NCBI GenBank assembly: GCA_965199975.1
Contig: OZ241340.1
Coordinates: 3,038,001-3,102,000 of the forward strand
Direction of reading: 5' to 3'
Length of the DNA: 64,000 nt
DNA from: JASLDZ01 sp965199975
GTDB taxonomy: Bacteria > Pseudomonadota > Alphaproteobacteria > Caulobacterales > Caulobacteraceae
In this document: piece after piece, positions 8,600 to 16,783 of the stretch
Position numbering within the stretch: the first letter of the stretch is position 1
How the letters are laid out: the number at the start of each line of letters is the position of its first letter
Translations under genes and position numbers: made by a program
The notes under the pieces: generated by a model
What the model saw: the letters and a program-made list of their open reading frames with translations, nothing else
The model's database searches: none
What the model was told of the DNA's origin: nothing

Positions 8600-9646
8600 T
8601 TAGCGCAAGGATGCCAGGAAAACAGGCCGGGGCGCACGCTCGGCCCGCCGCGCCATCGTGGCCAGCGGCGCCTCCTCGTCGAGCGGCGGCGCCAGCCGCG
8701 CCTCCGGAGACACCGGCGGCGGCGGCGGCGCGGGCGCAGGCAGCGCCCCGGCGTCGCCGGCTAGGGCGTTGGGCAGCGCCGGCTCGGGCGCGGTCAGTGC
8801 GCCCGGCGTGGGTGCGACCGATCCGGGCGCGGCGGGCGCGGTCACCGGGCCGGCGCCGGGGTCGTCGAAAGAGGGCAGGTCGCCCAGGCTCAGCTGGCCG
8901 CCGCTGATCTGCGCCTGCTTGTTCTGCAGGTAGAACGACCGCAGCGTGGCGTATTCGTCGGTGGAGAGCGCCTTCAACGCCCTGAGGTCGCCGTCGGCCT
9001 GATAACGGGCGTCCAGCCCGCCGGCGACGGTGGTCACCGGCCCTACGATCTCGTCGGCGGGGTAGCGGATCCAGGTGAGGGGGTTGGCCGCGATGTCGAT
9101 GCCCGAGCCCGCCAGGTCGCGCACGGTGGAGGGACCCAGCACCGGCAAGTAGACGTAAGGCCCGCTCTTCACCCCCCAGCGCCCCAGCGTGATCGCGAAC
9201 CCGTTGTCGTGGTGCGGCAGCTGGCGGCCGGCCACGTCGAAGAGGCCGGCCAGGCCGAAGGTGGTGTTCACGGCTAGGCGCACGAAGGTTCTGCCCGCCG
9301 CGCCGGGGCGACCCTGCAGCGTATCGTTGATGAAGACCAGCGGTTCGGTGAGGTTCGACAAGGCCGAGCGGATGCGCGCGCGCACGAATCCCGGCACGGC
9401 ATGGCCGTAGAACACCGCCGCAGGCCGCAGCGCCCGGCGTTCGATCACCTGGTCGACGGCGAAGAAGCGCCGGTTGCTGCGCTCCCAAGGATCGTCGGCG
9501 GAGAAGGCGTCGGGCGCTGCGGCCACGGCCGCGGAGACCCGCGCGTTGGGCGCGGCCGCCGGCGCCTGGGCATGGCCCACGCCGGCGAGCAGGAACCAGG
9601 CGCCGGCGGCCGTGAGGAGCGGGCGCCTCAAAGCCGCCTCTCCCAC
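8600..9646 (-). CDS. mlaA: MlaA/VacJ-family outer-membrane phospholipid transport protein
   Basis: A 348-residue protein. A signal-peptide-like segment (~residues 6-27, ending GVGHAQA) precedes the MlaA core. Landmarks are DPWERSNRRFFAVDQ, PLVFINDTLQG, VNTTFGLAGLFDVA and YVYLPVLGPST. A Pro/Ala-rich tail of about 90 residues follows. MlaA extracts phospholipids from the outer leaflet of the outer membrane. There is no lipobox cysteine, so unlike Escherichia coli MlaA it looks like a soluble or peripheral periplasmic protein. The start is uncertain: GTG at 9646 or TTG at 9631, the latter with a better ribosome site (GGGAGAGG). It appears to be the first gene of the hopanoid operon, 38 bases before hpnA. 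Confidence 0.88.
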   Translation of the reverse strand: MGEAALRRPLLTAAGAWFLLAGVGHAQAPAAAPNARVSAAVAAAPDAFSADDPWERSNRRFFAVDQVIERRALRPAAVFYGHAVPGFVRARIRSALSNLTEPLVFINDTLQGRPGAAGRTFVRLAVNTTFGLAGLFDVAGRQLPHHDNGFAITLGRWGVKSGPYVYLPVLGPSTVRDLAGSGIDIAANPLTWIRYPADEIVGPVTTVAGGLDARYQADGDLRALKALSTDEYATLRSFYLQNKQAQISGGQLSLGDLPSFDDPGAGPVTAPAAPGSVAPTPGALTAPEPALPNALAGDAGALPAPAPPPPPVSPEARLAPPLDEEAPLATMARRAERAPRPVFLASLR

Positions 9647-9675
9647 CTGCGACGACGCCGCGCTTGCGGATCACG

Positions 9676-9689
9676 TGTCAGTGCTGACA
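9676..9689. promoter_or_regulatory. Inverted repeat in the divergent hopanoid promoter region
   Basis: TGTCAG (9676-9681) and CTGACA (9684-9689) form a perfect inverted repeat with a 2-base spacer. It lies in the only gap between the leftward mlaA-hpn operon and the rightward hpnI operon, so a regulator bound here could control both. The regulator is unknown. Confidence 0.4.
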
Positions 9690-9784
9690 TGAGACGCATC
9701 TAGACCGGGCGACAGGCGATGTCGCTAGCCGATCGCCATGGGCGCGCTCAAAAGCCCGAGGCGGAGGCGGAGGACCATGCGGCC

Positions 9785-10951
9785 GTGCACATGCTGTGGC
9801 AGGAAACGCCGGGATGGCTGGCCGCCGCCCTCGCCACAGCCGGGGTCGGGTATACGGTCGCCTCCGAACGCGTGCTGAACGCTCTCACGCCGCCGCCGCC
9901 GCCGGTCTTCGGCGCCGGTGACGCGCCCGACGTGACCGTGCTCAAGCCGCTGCACGGCCTCGAACCCGAACTCGAGGCGGACCTGCGCTCCTTCATCGAG
10001 CAGGACTATCCCGGCCGCTTCCGCTTGCGGCTGGGGCTGCAGAGCGCGGCGGACGCCGCCCTGCCGCTGGCGCGCCGCCTCGCCGCCGAGCACCCGGGCC
10101 GGGTCGATGTGGTTCTCGACGACCAGGGCCACGGGGCCAACCGCAAGGTCTCCAACCTCATCAACCTGGCGGCCAACGCCGACGGCGAGGTGTTCGTGCT
10201 TTCGGACAGCGACATGCGTGTCGCCCCCGACTACCTGCGCCGGGTGGTGGGCGCGCTCGGCGCGCCGGGCGTGGGGGCGGTGACCTGCTACTATGCCGGC
10301 CGCGCCGCGCGCCGGACGCTTTCGGCGCGGCTCGCGGCCATGGGCATCTCCTACGGCTTCCTGCCCCAGGTGGCGCTGGCGGTGCGGATCGATGCGGCCA
10401 AGCCCTGCATGGGCTCGACCATCGCCGTCACCCGCGCGGTGCTGCACGAGATCGGCGGCCTGGCCGCGGTGGCCGACGTCCTGGCCGACGATTATGAAAT
10501 CGGCCGCCGCGTCCGCGCGCTGGGCCGCACGGTGGCGCTGCCGCCCATGGTGCTGAGCCACGGCTGCGACGAGCCGCACTTCGCCGACCTGTGGCGCCAC
10601 GAGCTGCGCTGGAACCGCACCATCCGCGGGCTGGACCCGTGGGGATATCTGGGCAGCATCATAACCTATCCGCTCGCGCTGGCGCTGATCGCGCTCATGC
10701 TGGAGACGCCCTTCGGCGTCGCCGCCCTGTCGCCTGCGGCCGGGGTCGCCGCCTCGGCGCTGGCGGCCCGCCTGTGGCTGAAACGCCGCGTCGACCGGCT
10801 CGTCGGCGCCAAGACGGGCCCCTGGTGGCTGACACCGGCGCGCGATCTCCTATCTTTCGCAGTCTTCCTGGCCGCAGCCCCCGCCCGCAAGGTGGACTGG
10901 CGCGGCGTGCGCTTCCACGTCGGTCGCGACGGCGAGATGTCGCCGGTCTGA
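9785..10951 (+). CDS. hpnI: Hopanoid glycosyltransferase HpnI
   Basis: About 388 residues, GT2 fold with ceramide-glucosyltransferase-like architecture. There is an N-terminal hydrophobic segment, then VTVLKPLHGLEPELE, the DxD site LSDSDMRVAPDYL, VLADDYEIGRRV, and the ELRWNRTIRG (Arg-Trp) box, followed by two C-terminal membrane segments. In Burkholderia, HpnI adds N-acetylglucosamine to bacteriohopanetetrol. Starts are possible at ATG 9719, GTG 9785 and ATG 9791. I prefer 9785 because GGAGG lies 11 bases upstream. It leads the rightward operon, and hpnJ follows after 11 bases. Confidence 0.92.
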   Translation: MHMLWQETPGWLAAALATAGVGYTVASERVLNALTPPPPPVFGAGDAPDVTVLKPLHGLEPELEADLRSFIEQDYPGRFRLRLGLQSAADAALPLARRLAAEHPGRVDVVLDDQGHGANRKVSNLINLAANADGEVFVLSDSDMRVAPDYLRRVVGALGAPGVGAVTCYYAGRAARRTLSARLAAMGISYGFLPQVALAVRIDAAKPCMGSTIAVTRAVLHEIGGLAAVADVLADDYEIGRRVRALGRTVALPPMVLSHGCDEPHFADLWRHELRWNRTIRGLDPWGYLGSIITYPLALALIALMLETPFGVAALSPAAGVAASALAARLWLKRRVDRLVGAKTGPWWLTPARDLLSFAVFLAAAPARKVDWRGVRFHVGRDGEMSPV

Positions 10952-10962
10952 GGTCTCCGTCC

Positions 10963-12393
10963 ATGCCGCTTCGCACCCTTTTCCTCCAGGCCCCCTCCTT
11001 CGATGGTTTCGATGGCGGCGCGGGCTCCCGCTACCAGGCCAAGCGCGAGATCCGCTCGTTCTGGTTCCCGACCTGGCTGGCCCAGCCCGCCGCCCTGGTC
11101 GAGAACTCCAAGCTGATCGACGCGCCTCCGGCCGGGACGACGCTGGCCGAGGTGACCGCGCAGGCCGACGACTTCGACCTCGTGGTCATGCACACTTCGG
11201 TGCCGTCGTTCGATTCAGACGTAAAATGCGCCGAGGCGCTCAAGACGGCCAATCCGAAGCTCAAGATCGGCATGATCGGCGCCAAGGTGGCGGTGAAGTC
11301 CGACGAGAGCCTGCACGATGCGCCGGTGATCGACTTCGTGGCCCGCAACGAATTCGACTTCACCATCAAGGAAGTGGCCGACGGCGTGGCCTGGTCGCAG
11401 ATCCTGGGCCTCTCCTACCGCAACGAGGAGGGTAATGTCGTCCACAATCCCGACCGGCCGATCCTGGAGGAAATGGACAGCCTGCCGAGCGTGATCGACG
11501 TCTATCACCGCGACCTGAAGATCGAAGACTATTTCATCGGCTACCTCAAGCACCCCTACATCTCGGTCTATACCGGGCGGGGCTGCAAGAGCCGCTGCAC
11601 CTTTTGCCTGTGGCCGCAGACCGTGGGCGGCCACCGCTATCGCACCCGCTCGGTTGAGAACGTGGTCGAGGAGCTACGCCGCGCCAAGCAGATGTGGCCG
11701 CAGGTGAAAGAGTTCTTCTTCGACGACGACACCTTCACCGACGACTTGCCGCGCGCCGAAGCCATCGCCAAGGGCCTGGGGGAGCTCGGCATCACCTGGT
11801 CGTGCAACGCCAAGGCCAACGTGCCGCGCGAGACGCTGGTGAAGCTCAAGGCCGGCGGCCTGCGCCTGCTGCTAGTCGGCTATGAGTCGGGCGACCAGCA
11901 GATCCTGCACAATATTAAGAAGGGCATGCGCGTCGAGGTCGCCGAAAAGTTCACGCAAGACTGTCACGACCTCGGCATCCAGATCCACGGCACCTTCATT
12001 GTCGGTCTCCCTGGCGAAACCAAGGAAACGCTGGAGAAGAGCAAGGCGTGGGCGCGAAAGATCAACCCGCACACCATCCAGGTGTCGCTCGCCGCTCCCT
12101 ATCCCGGCACCTACCTTTACGATCAGGCGGTGAAGGAAGGCTGGCTCGACCTCGACCATGCCGAGCTGATCGACGCCAACGGCGTGCAGATCGCGCCGCT
12201 GCACTACCCGGGCGTGCTGACCCACGACGAGATTTTCCATTCGGTCGAGGATTTTTATAAGAAGTTCTACTTCCGCCCGCGTAAGATCGGGGAGATCGTC
12301 AAGGAGATGGTCACCGACTTCGACATGATGAAGCGCCGCCTGCGCGAGGGCGTCGAATTCGCCAGCTTCCTCAAAGAACGCAAGGCGGCGTGA
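10963..12393 (+). CDS. hpnJ: Hopanoid radical SAM protein HpnJ
   Basis: A 476-residue B12-binding/radical SAM enzyme. The N-terminal half is cobalamin-domain-like (VVMHTSVPSFDSDV). The iron-sulfur cluster motif is Cys208-x3-Cys212-x2-Cys215 within GCKSRCTFC. Known HpnJ contracts the glucosamine ring of glucosaminyl-bacteriohopanetetrol to make the cyclitol ether. It acts after HpnI and HpnK, which flank it here. I chose ATG 10963 because homology starts at MPLRTLFLQAPSFDGFDGG. Its stop overlaps the next gene's GTG by 4 bases. Confidence 0.95.
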   Translation: MPLRTLFLQAPSFDGFDGGAGSRYQAKREIRSFWFPTWLAQPAALVENSKLIDAPPAGTTLAEVTAQADDFDLVVMHTSVPSFDSDVKCAEALKTANPKLKIGMIGAKVAVKSDESLHDAPVIDFVARNEFDFTIKEVADGVAWSQILGLSYRNEEGNVVHNPDRPILEEMDSLPSVIDVYHRDLKIEDYFIGYLKHPYISVYTGRGCKSRCTFCLWPQTVGGHRYRTRSVENVVEELRRAKQMWPQVKEFFFDDDTFTDDLPRAEAIAKGLGELGITWSCNAKANVPRETLVKLKAGGLRLLLVGYESGDQQILHNIKKGMRVEVAEKFTQDCHDLGIQIHGTFIVGLPGETKETLEKSKAWARKINPHTIQVSLAAPYPGTYLYDQAVKEGWLDLDHAELIDANGVQIAPLHYPGVLTHDEIFHSVEDFYKKFYFRPRKIGEIVKEMVTDFDMMKRRLREGVEFASFLKERKAA

Positions 12394-13073
12394 GGATCGC
12401 CGCTGCCGCTCTGGCGGGAGCGGCCCTCCTCGTCGCGCTCGGCGCGGCCACGGCCGGCTTCGCCGCCCCCGCGTGCCGGCGCGGCGACATGGCCTGGCGC
12501 GGCGTTTCGTCCACGACCGTACCCAGCGACACGATGGCGTCGGCGCGCATAGCCCGGCCTCCGTTCCGTCTCGTGGCGATCGTGCGCGACGCCCCCACCG
12601 GCCATGCGATCGACGCCGACGACAAGCTGGGCTCTCTGTGGATCACCCGCCCCCACGGCCCGGCCCGATGCCTGCGTCGGGTGCTGAAGACGCGCTTCGA
12701 CCAGCGGCCCGAGCACAATCTTGCAACCCTGGGCCAGCTCGTCTTCTCCCCCGACGGGCGGTTCCTCTACTTCGCGGCGGACGGCTGGGCCACGTCCGCC
12801 GCGATCCACGCGGTGAACGTGGCGAGCGGGGCGGAGCGCTACGTCACCGCCGGAAGCGATCTGCGGGTGATCTCCACCGGCCCGTACCGCGGCGACCTCC
12901 TGCTGGCGCGGCACACGCCACGTCCTGACGAGGAGGCGGGCTACTTTTTCCCGCGCTTCGTGGTGCGCCCCTCCGACGGCCGCGCCCTGGTGCGCATCGC
13001 GGGCACCTACGGCGAGGGCGACGATTCGGTGGTCTCACGCTGGCTCCTCGCCCACGGCGCCGGCGCGCGGTGA
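12390..13073 (+). CDS. Secreted protein of unknown function inside the hpnJ-hpnK operon
   Basis: A 227-residue protein starting at a GTG that overlaps the hpnJ stop (GTGA). Residues 1-25 form a clear signal peptide ending AGFAAPA. The body holds strand-like, WD40/TolB-style segments such as LVFSPDGRFLYFAADG and IHAVNVASGAERYV, suggesting a partial beta-propeller in the periplasm. Four-base overlaps at both ends tie it to hpnJ and hpnK, so it is probably made together with the cyclitol-ether enzymes. I do not recognise a named hopanoid gene. It may bind or sense rather than catalyse; no catalytic motif is visible. Confidence 0.85.
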   Translation: MRIAAAALAGAALLVALGAATAGFAAPACRRGDMAWRGVSSTTVPSDTMASARIARPPFRLVAIVRDAPTGHAIDADDKLGSLWITRPHGPARCLRRVLKTRFDQRPEHNLATLGQLVFSPDGRFLYFAADGWATSAAIHAVNVASGAERYVTAGSDLRVISTGPYRGDLLLARHTPRPDEEAGYFFPRFVVRPSDGRALVRIAGTYGEGDDSVVSRWLLAHGAGAR

Positions 13074-13921
13074 GCGGCCCGCGCCTGATCGTCACCGCCG
13101 ACGACTTCGGAGCCTCGATCGAGGTAAACGAGGCCGTCGAGCACGCCTTCACGCACGGCGTCCTGCGCGCCGCCAGCCTGATGGTGGCCGGCGGCGCCTC
13201 CGCAGACGCCGTGGCGAGGGCGCAACGCCTGCCCGGTCTGCGCGTCGGCCTTCACCTGGTGCTGGTGGAGGGCCGAACGCTTCTGCCTCCCGCCGAGCTG
13301 CCCGACCTGGCCGCGCCGGACGGCGTCTTCCGGCGCGACATGGCGGCGGCGGCGGTCGACATCTTCTTCAAGCCCGCCGCGCGTCGCCAGCTGCTGGCCG
13401 AGGTGCGCGCCCAGTTCACCGCCTTCGCAGGCACGGGCCTGGAGCTCGACCACGTCAACACCCACAAGCACTTCCACCTGCACCCCACCATCGCCGGCGC
13501 GATCCTGAGGGTCGGCGCCGAGCATGGCCTCGCGGCCAGCCGTGCGCCGGTCGAGCCGCTCGCGGTGCTGCGCGCGGTGGACCCGGCCGCCACCCCCCGC
13601 TCCGCCTGGACCACCGATCCCTGGGCGCGGCTGGTGCGCGCCCGCTTCCGCGCGCACGGCGTGGCCGTGGCCGACCAGGTGTTCGGCCTGGCCTGGTCGG
13701 GCGCCATGACGCCCGCCCGCGTGGCGGGCCTGATCCGCCACCTGCCCCCGGGCCTCTCCGAGCTCTACACCCACCCCGCCACCGCCGCAGGCTGGGAGGG
13801 CGAGGCGCCCGGCTATCGCTATGCCGAGGAGCTGGCGGCGCTGACCGCCCCCGAGGTGATCACCGCCGTCGCCGCCCGAGGCGCCGTCCTCGGCGGCTTC
13901 AGCGACCTCGCCCGCCCTTAG
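13070..13921 (+). CDS. hpnK: Hopanoid YdjC-type deacetylase HpnK
   Basis: A 283-residue YdjC/ChbG-family metal-dependent deacetylase. The metal-binding TADDFG lies at residues ~8-13, and the His-rich HVNTHKHFHLHP at 128-139 supplies further ligands. In hopanoid producers HpnK removes the acetyl group from N-acetylglucosaminyl-bacteriohopanetetrol before HpnJ acts. It starts at a GTG overlapping the stop of the preceding secreted protein. It ends tail to tail with the DUF488 gene, sharing 4 bases. Confidence 0.93.
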   Translation: MSGPRLIVTADDFGASIEVNEAVEHAFTHGVLRAASLMVAGGASADAVARAQRLPGLRVGLHLVLVEGRTLLPPAELPDLAAPDGVFRRDMAAAAVDIFFKPAARRQLLAEVRAQFTAFAGTGLELDHVNTHKHFHLHPTIAGAILRVGAEHGLAASRAPVEPLAVLRAVDPAATPRSAWTTDPWARLVRARFRAHGVAVADQVFGLAWSGAMTPARVAGLIRHLPPGLSELYTHPATAAGWEGEAPGYRYAEELAALTAPEVITAVAARGAVLGGFSDLARP

Positions 13922-14361
13922 ACCTGGAGGTCGACCACCTGCGCGCCCGTGCGTGCGGCCACGCGCTCGGACAGCACGGCGCGGTGGCAGCACGCCGGGT
14001 CGGCCTCGTAGCAGAGGAGGCAGGCGCGGCGCTCGGCGGCCACCTCCAACAGGCGAGCGAAGGCCAGCCCCGCGGCGGGCGCCTCCATGTGCTCGGCGAA
14101 GATGGCGCGCATCTCCTCGCACCGGCCGGCGCGAGCGGCCTCGCGGCCGGGCTTGGGGGTGCCGAGGTCGCGCAGGTGCAGGTAGCCGATCCCCGCCTCG
14201 GCCAGGCTGGCGGCCAGCACGGTCTTGGAGAAGCCCGCCCGGCGCGAGGCCGCCACCGCCCGCACGTCGACCAGAAGCTCGATGCCCGCGCCCTGCAGTC
14301 GGCCGATCACGTCGGGAAGTGTCGCGGCCTCGTAGCCGATGGTGGCGAGCGGCGGCGTCAG
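13918..14361 (-). CDS. DUF488 family protein
   Basis: About 147 residues. The family start LATIGYEAATLPDVIGRL is followed by LLVDVRAVAASRRAGFSK and a C-terminal CLLCYEADPACCHRAVL, all typical of DUF488. The function is unknown, though DUF488 members carry a conserved Cys/His cluster like the one seen here. No ATG, GTG or TTG in frame fits. The best start is CTG at 14361, which overlaps the glutaryl-CoA dehydrogenase stop (CTGA). That suggests translational coupling and a rare CTG initiation. An ATG at 14544 exists but would force about 185 bases of overlap with the upstream gene. Confidence 0.85.
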   Translation of the reverse strand: MTPPLATIGYEAATLPDVIGRLQGAGIELLVDVRAVAASRRAGFSKTVLAASLAEAGIGYLHLRDLGTPKPGREAARAGRCEEMRAIFAEHMEAPAAGLAFARLLEVAAERRACLLCYEADPACCHRAVLSERVAARTGAQVVDLQV

Positions 14362-15575
14362 AAGAAGGCCTGGATGCCGGTGATGGCGCGGCCGAGGATC
14401 AATCCGTGCACGTCGTAGGCGCCCTCGTAGGTGTTCACCGTCTCCAAGTTCTGGGCGTGGCGCATCACGTGGTATTCTTCCGAGATACCGTTGCCGCCGT
14501 GCATGTCCCGCGCGACACGGGCTATGTCGAGCGCCTTGCCGCAATTGTTGCGCTTCATGATGGAAATCATCTCCGGCGCCGCCTTGTGTTCATCGAACAG
14601 TCGGCCCAACCGCAAAGACCCTTGCAGCCCGAGCGCGATCTCGGTCTGCATGTTGGCGAGCTTGGTCTGCACCAGCTGGGTGGCGGCCAACGGGCGACCA
14701 AACTGCTTGCGATCCAGCGTGTACTGGCGTGAACGGCGCCAGCAGTCCTCCGCCGCGCCCATCACCCCCCAGCTGATGCCATAGCGGGCGCGGTTGAGGC
14801 AGCCGAACGGGCCGGCCAGGCCCGAGACGCCGGGGAGCAGCGCCTCTTCCCCCACCTCGACGCCGTCCATGACGATCTCGCCGGTGATCGAGGCGCGCAG
14901 CGAGAGCTTGCCCTTGATCGCCGGCGCCGAGAGGCCGATCATCCCCTTCTCCAGCACGAAGCCGCGGATGGCGCCGCCGTGCGCCTCGCTCTTGGCCCAC
15001 ACCACGAAGACGTCGGCGATCGGCGCGTTGGAGATCCAGGTCTTGGCGCCGTCCAGCTTGTAGCCACCGCCGGGCAATGGCGTCGCGCGCGTCTTCATGC
15101 CCGCGGGGTCCGAACCCGCGTCGGGCTCGGTCAGGCCGAAGCAGCCCACCCACTCGCCGGTGGCGAGCTTCGGCAGGTAGCGGCGGCGCTGGGCGTCCGA
15201 GCCGTAGGCGTGGATGGGGAACATCACGAGCGAGGACTGCACGCTCATCATCGAGCGGTAGCCGCTGTCGACCCGCTCCACCTCGCGCGCCACCAGGCCG
15301 TAGGCCACGTAGCCCGCGCCCGCCCCGCCGTATTCCTCGGGCACGGTGACGCCCAGCAGACCCAGCGCGCCCATCTCGTCGAAGATGGCGCGGTCGGTCT
15401 TCTCCTCGCGGTAGGCCTCGATCACCCGCGGCAGGAGCTTGTCCTGCGCATAGGCGTGGGCGGCGTCGCGGATCATGCGCTCGTCGTCGCTGAGCTGGTC
15501 GTCGAGCAGGAAGGGATCGTCCCAGGCGAAGGGACCCATGGCCCACTCGGGCTTGGCGCGTTGCTCGTGGATCAT
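14358..15575 (-). CDS. gcdH: Glutaryl-CoA dehydrogenase
   Basis: A 405-residue acyl-CoA dehydrogenase. It oxidises and decarboxylates glutaryl-CoA to crotonyl-CoA in lysine, tryptophan and benzoate breakdown. Diagnostic segments are GYRSMMSVQSSLVMFPI, CFGLTEPDAGSDP (flavin contact) and the catalytic NTYEG with Glu384, followed by DVHGLILGRAITG, a glutaryl-specific ending. The start ATG 15575 (MIHEQRAKPEW) matches the family length. The gene is followed by the coupled DUF488 gene. Upstream lies a 280-base gap with repeated AGTCCGG heptamers. Confidence 0.95.
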   Translation of the reverse strand: MIHEQRAKPEWAMGPFAWDDPFLLDDQLSDDERMIRDAAHAYAQDKLLPRVIEAYREEKTDRAIFDEMGALGLLGVTVPEEYGGAGAGYVAYGLVAREVERVDSGYRSMMSVQSSLVMFPIHAYGSDAQRRRYLPKLATGEWVGCFGLTEPDAGSDPAGMKTRATPLPGGGYKLDGAKTWISNAPIADVFVVWAKSEAHGGAIRGFVLEKGMIGLSAPAIKGKLSLRASITGEIVMDGVEVGEEALLPGVSGLAGPFGCLNRARYGISWGVMGAAEDCWRRSRQYTLDRKQFGRPLAATQLVQTKLANMQTEIALGLQGSLRLGRLFDEHKAAPEMISIMKRNNCGKALDIARVARDMHGGNGISEEYHVMRHAQNLETVNTYEGAYDVHGLILGRAITGIQAFF

Positions 15576-15663
15576 GCTCGTGGGCCTCCGTCTCCCTTCC
15601 CTACGCCCGCAGGCCCCGCGGCCCAACCCCGCGGTTCGCGCGGCGGATCGATGCGCGCCGGAT

Positions 15664-15774
15664 AGTCCGGCGCAAAAGAGTCCGGCCGGACTGTCCGGTC
15701 GGAGCGGCGAACGCCTTGCGAGCACTGGGTTTGCAAACTGCGAACGCTCCGGACTCCCTCGCTGGACAGTCCGG
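15664..15774. repeat. Cluster of five AGTCCGG heptamers in both orientations
   Basis: AGTCCGG occurs at 15664-15670, 15679-15685 and 15768-15774, and its complement CCGGACT at 15686-15692 and 15749-15755. The second and third form a perfect 14-base palindrome (15679-15692). CCGGACTGTCC (15686-15696) can also pair with GGACAGTCCGG (15764-15774). The cluster sits between divergent gcdH and the PhzF-like gene. It could be operators or an RNA/DNA hairpin. Confidence 0.6.
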
Positions 15775-15858
15775 CGGAGGCCCTGACCTCCACATCATCC
15801 TACCCCCGGCCGTCGGGAGGGGGATAAGTCGGGGCGCCGAGCCCTGAGGAGCCCACCC

Positions 15859-16710
15859 ATGTCCCTGCCCTTCCGCCTCGTCGACGTATTCGGCCAGGCG
15901 CCCTTCAGCGGCAACGCCCTCGCCGTGGTGCACGACGCGGACGGCCTCGATTCCGAAACGATGCAGACCACCGCCCGCTGGCTCAACCTGTCGGAGACGG
16001 CATTCCTCCTGCGTCCCATCGATCCCGCCGCCGACTACCGCGTGCGCATCTTCACCCTCGAGCACGAGCTGCCCTTCGCCGGCCATCCGACGCTGGGCAG
16101 CGCCCACGCCTGGCTGGAGGCGGGCGGGCGCGCGGCGAGCGACGGCCAGGTCGTGCAGCAATGCGGCGCCGGCCTCGTCACCCTGCGCCGCACCGATGCG
16201 GGCCTCGCCTTCGCCGCTCCGCCGACGATACGCGAGGGCGCGCTTACGCCCGCCGAATTCACCGAGACGCTGGCCTTCACCGGCGTGGCGGCCGACGAGG
16301 TCGTCGAGGCGCGCTGGGTCGACAACGGGCCGGGCTGGCGCGCGCTCCTGCTCCGCTCGGCGCAGGCGGTGCTGTCGGCGCAGCCCGCGCGCGACAACGC
16401 GGCCGCCCTCAAGGTGGGCCTCGTCGGTCCTCATCCGCCGGGCGGCGAAGCGGCCTTCGAGCTGCGCGCCTTCTTCCCCGATGCGCAGGAGACCACGCTG
16501 GAAGACCCCGTCACCGGCAGCCTCAACGCCTCGGTGGCCCAGTGGCTGTTCGCAAGCGGTCGCACGCAGGGCCCGTACGTCGCCGCCCAAGGGACGCGCC
16601 TCGGGCGCACCGGCCGGGTCGCGGTCGAGCGCGACGGGGACGGCGCGGTGTGGATCGGCGGGCGCACGGTCACCCTCTTCGAGGGCGCGACGGGGGCCTG
16701 GACGGCGTAG
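15859..16710 (+). CDS. PhzF-family isomerase/epimerase
   Basis: A 283-residue protein with the PhzF fold markers: VDVFGQAPFSGNALAVV at the N-terminus, the catalytic Glu46 in LSETAF, FTLEHELPFAGHPTLGSAHAW, and DPVTGSLNASVAQWL in the second half. Most family members are uncharacterised isomerases acting on small hydroxylated or amino acids; only some act in phenazine synthesis, and no phenazine genes are present here. It starts at ATG 15859 and stands alone, divergent from gcdH. Confidence 0.93.
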   Translation: MSLPFRLVDVFGQAPFSGNALAVVHDADGLDSETMQTTARWLNLSETAFLLRPIDPAADYRVRIFTLEHELPFAGHPTLGSAHAWLEAGGRAASDGQVVQQCGAGLVTLRRTDAGLAFAAPPTIREGALTPAEFTETLAFTGVAADEVVEARWVDNGPGWRALLLRSAQAVLSAQPARDNAAALKVGLVGPHPPGGEAAFELRAFFPDAQETTLEDPVTGSLNASVAQWLFASGRTQGPYVAAQGTRLGRTGRVAVERDGDGAVWIGGRTVTLFEGATGAWTA

Positions 16711-16725
16711 CTCGCCCCTTCATCT

Positions 16726-16750
16726 CGTTATGCAGTTATGCTTTACAGCG
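16726..16750 (+). promoter_or_regulatory. Possible ModE-like operator upstream of modA
   Basis: CGTTAT at 16726-16731 and ACAGCG at 16745-16750 form an imperfect inverted repeat (4 of 6 positions pair), spanning 25 bases, 33 bases before the modA start. ModE sites are CGTTAT-type dyads of about 24 bases. The right half is a poor match, so this is tentative. Confidence 0.22.
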
Positions 16751-16783
16751 CTTGCGGCGCGCTTGCCGTGCGGAGCGTCGCAC

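Noticed and set aside
13918..14544. Longer DUF488 gene starting at ATG 14544
   Set aside because: It would overlap gcdH by about 185 bases, and the extra residues are Arg-rich shadow sequence with no homology.
15664..15774. Possible CRISPR array from the AGTCCGG copies
   Set aside because: Repeats are only 7 bases, in both orientations and irregularly spaced, with no spacers of equal length.
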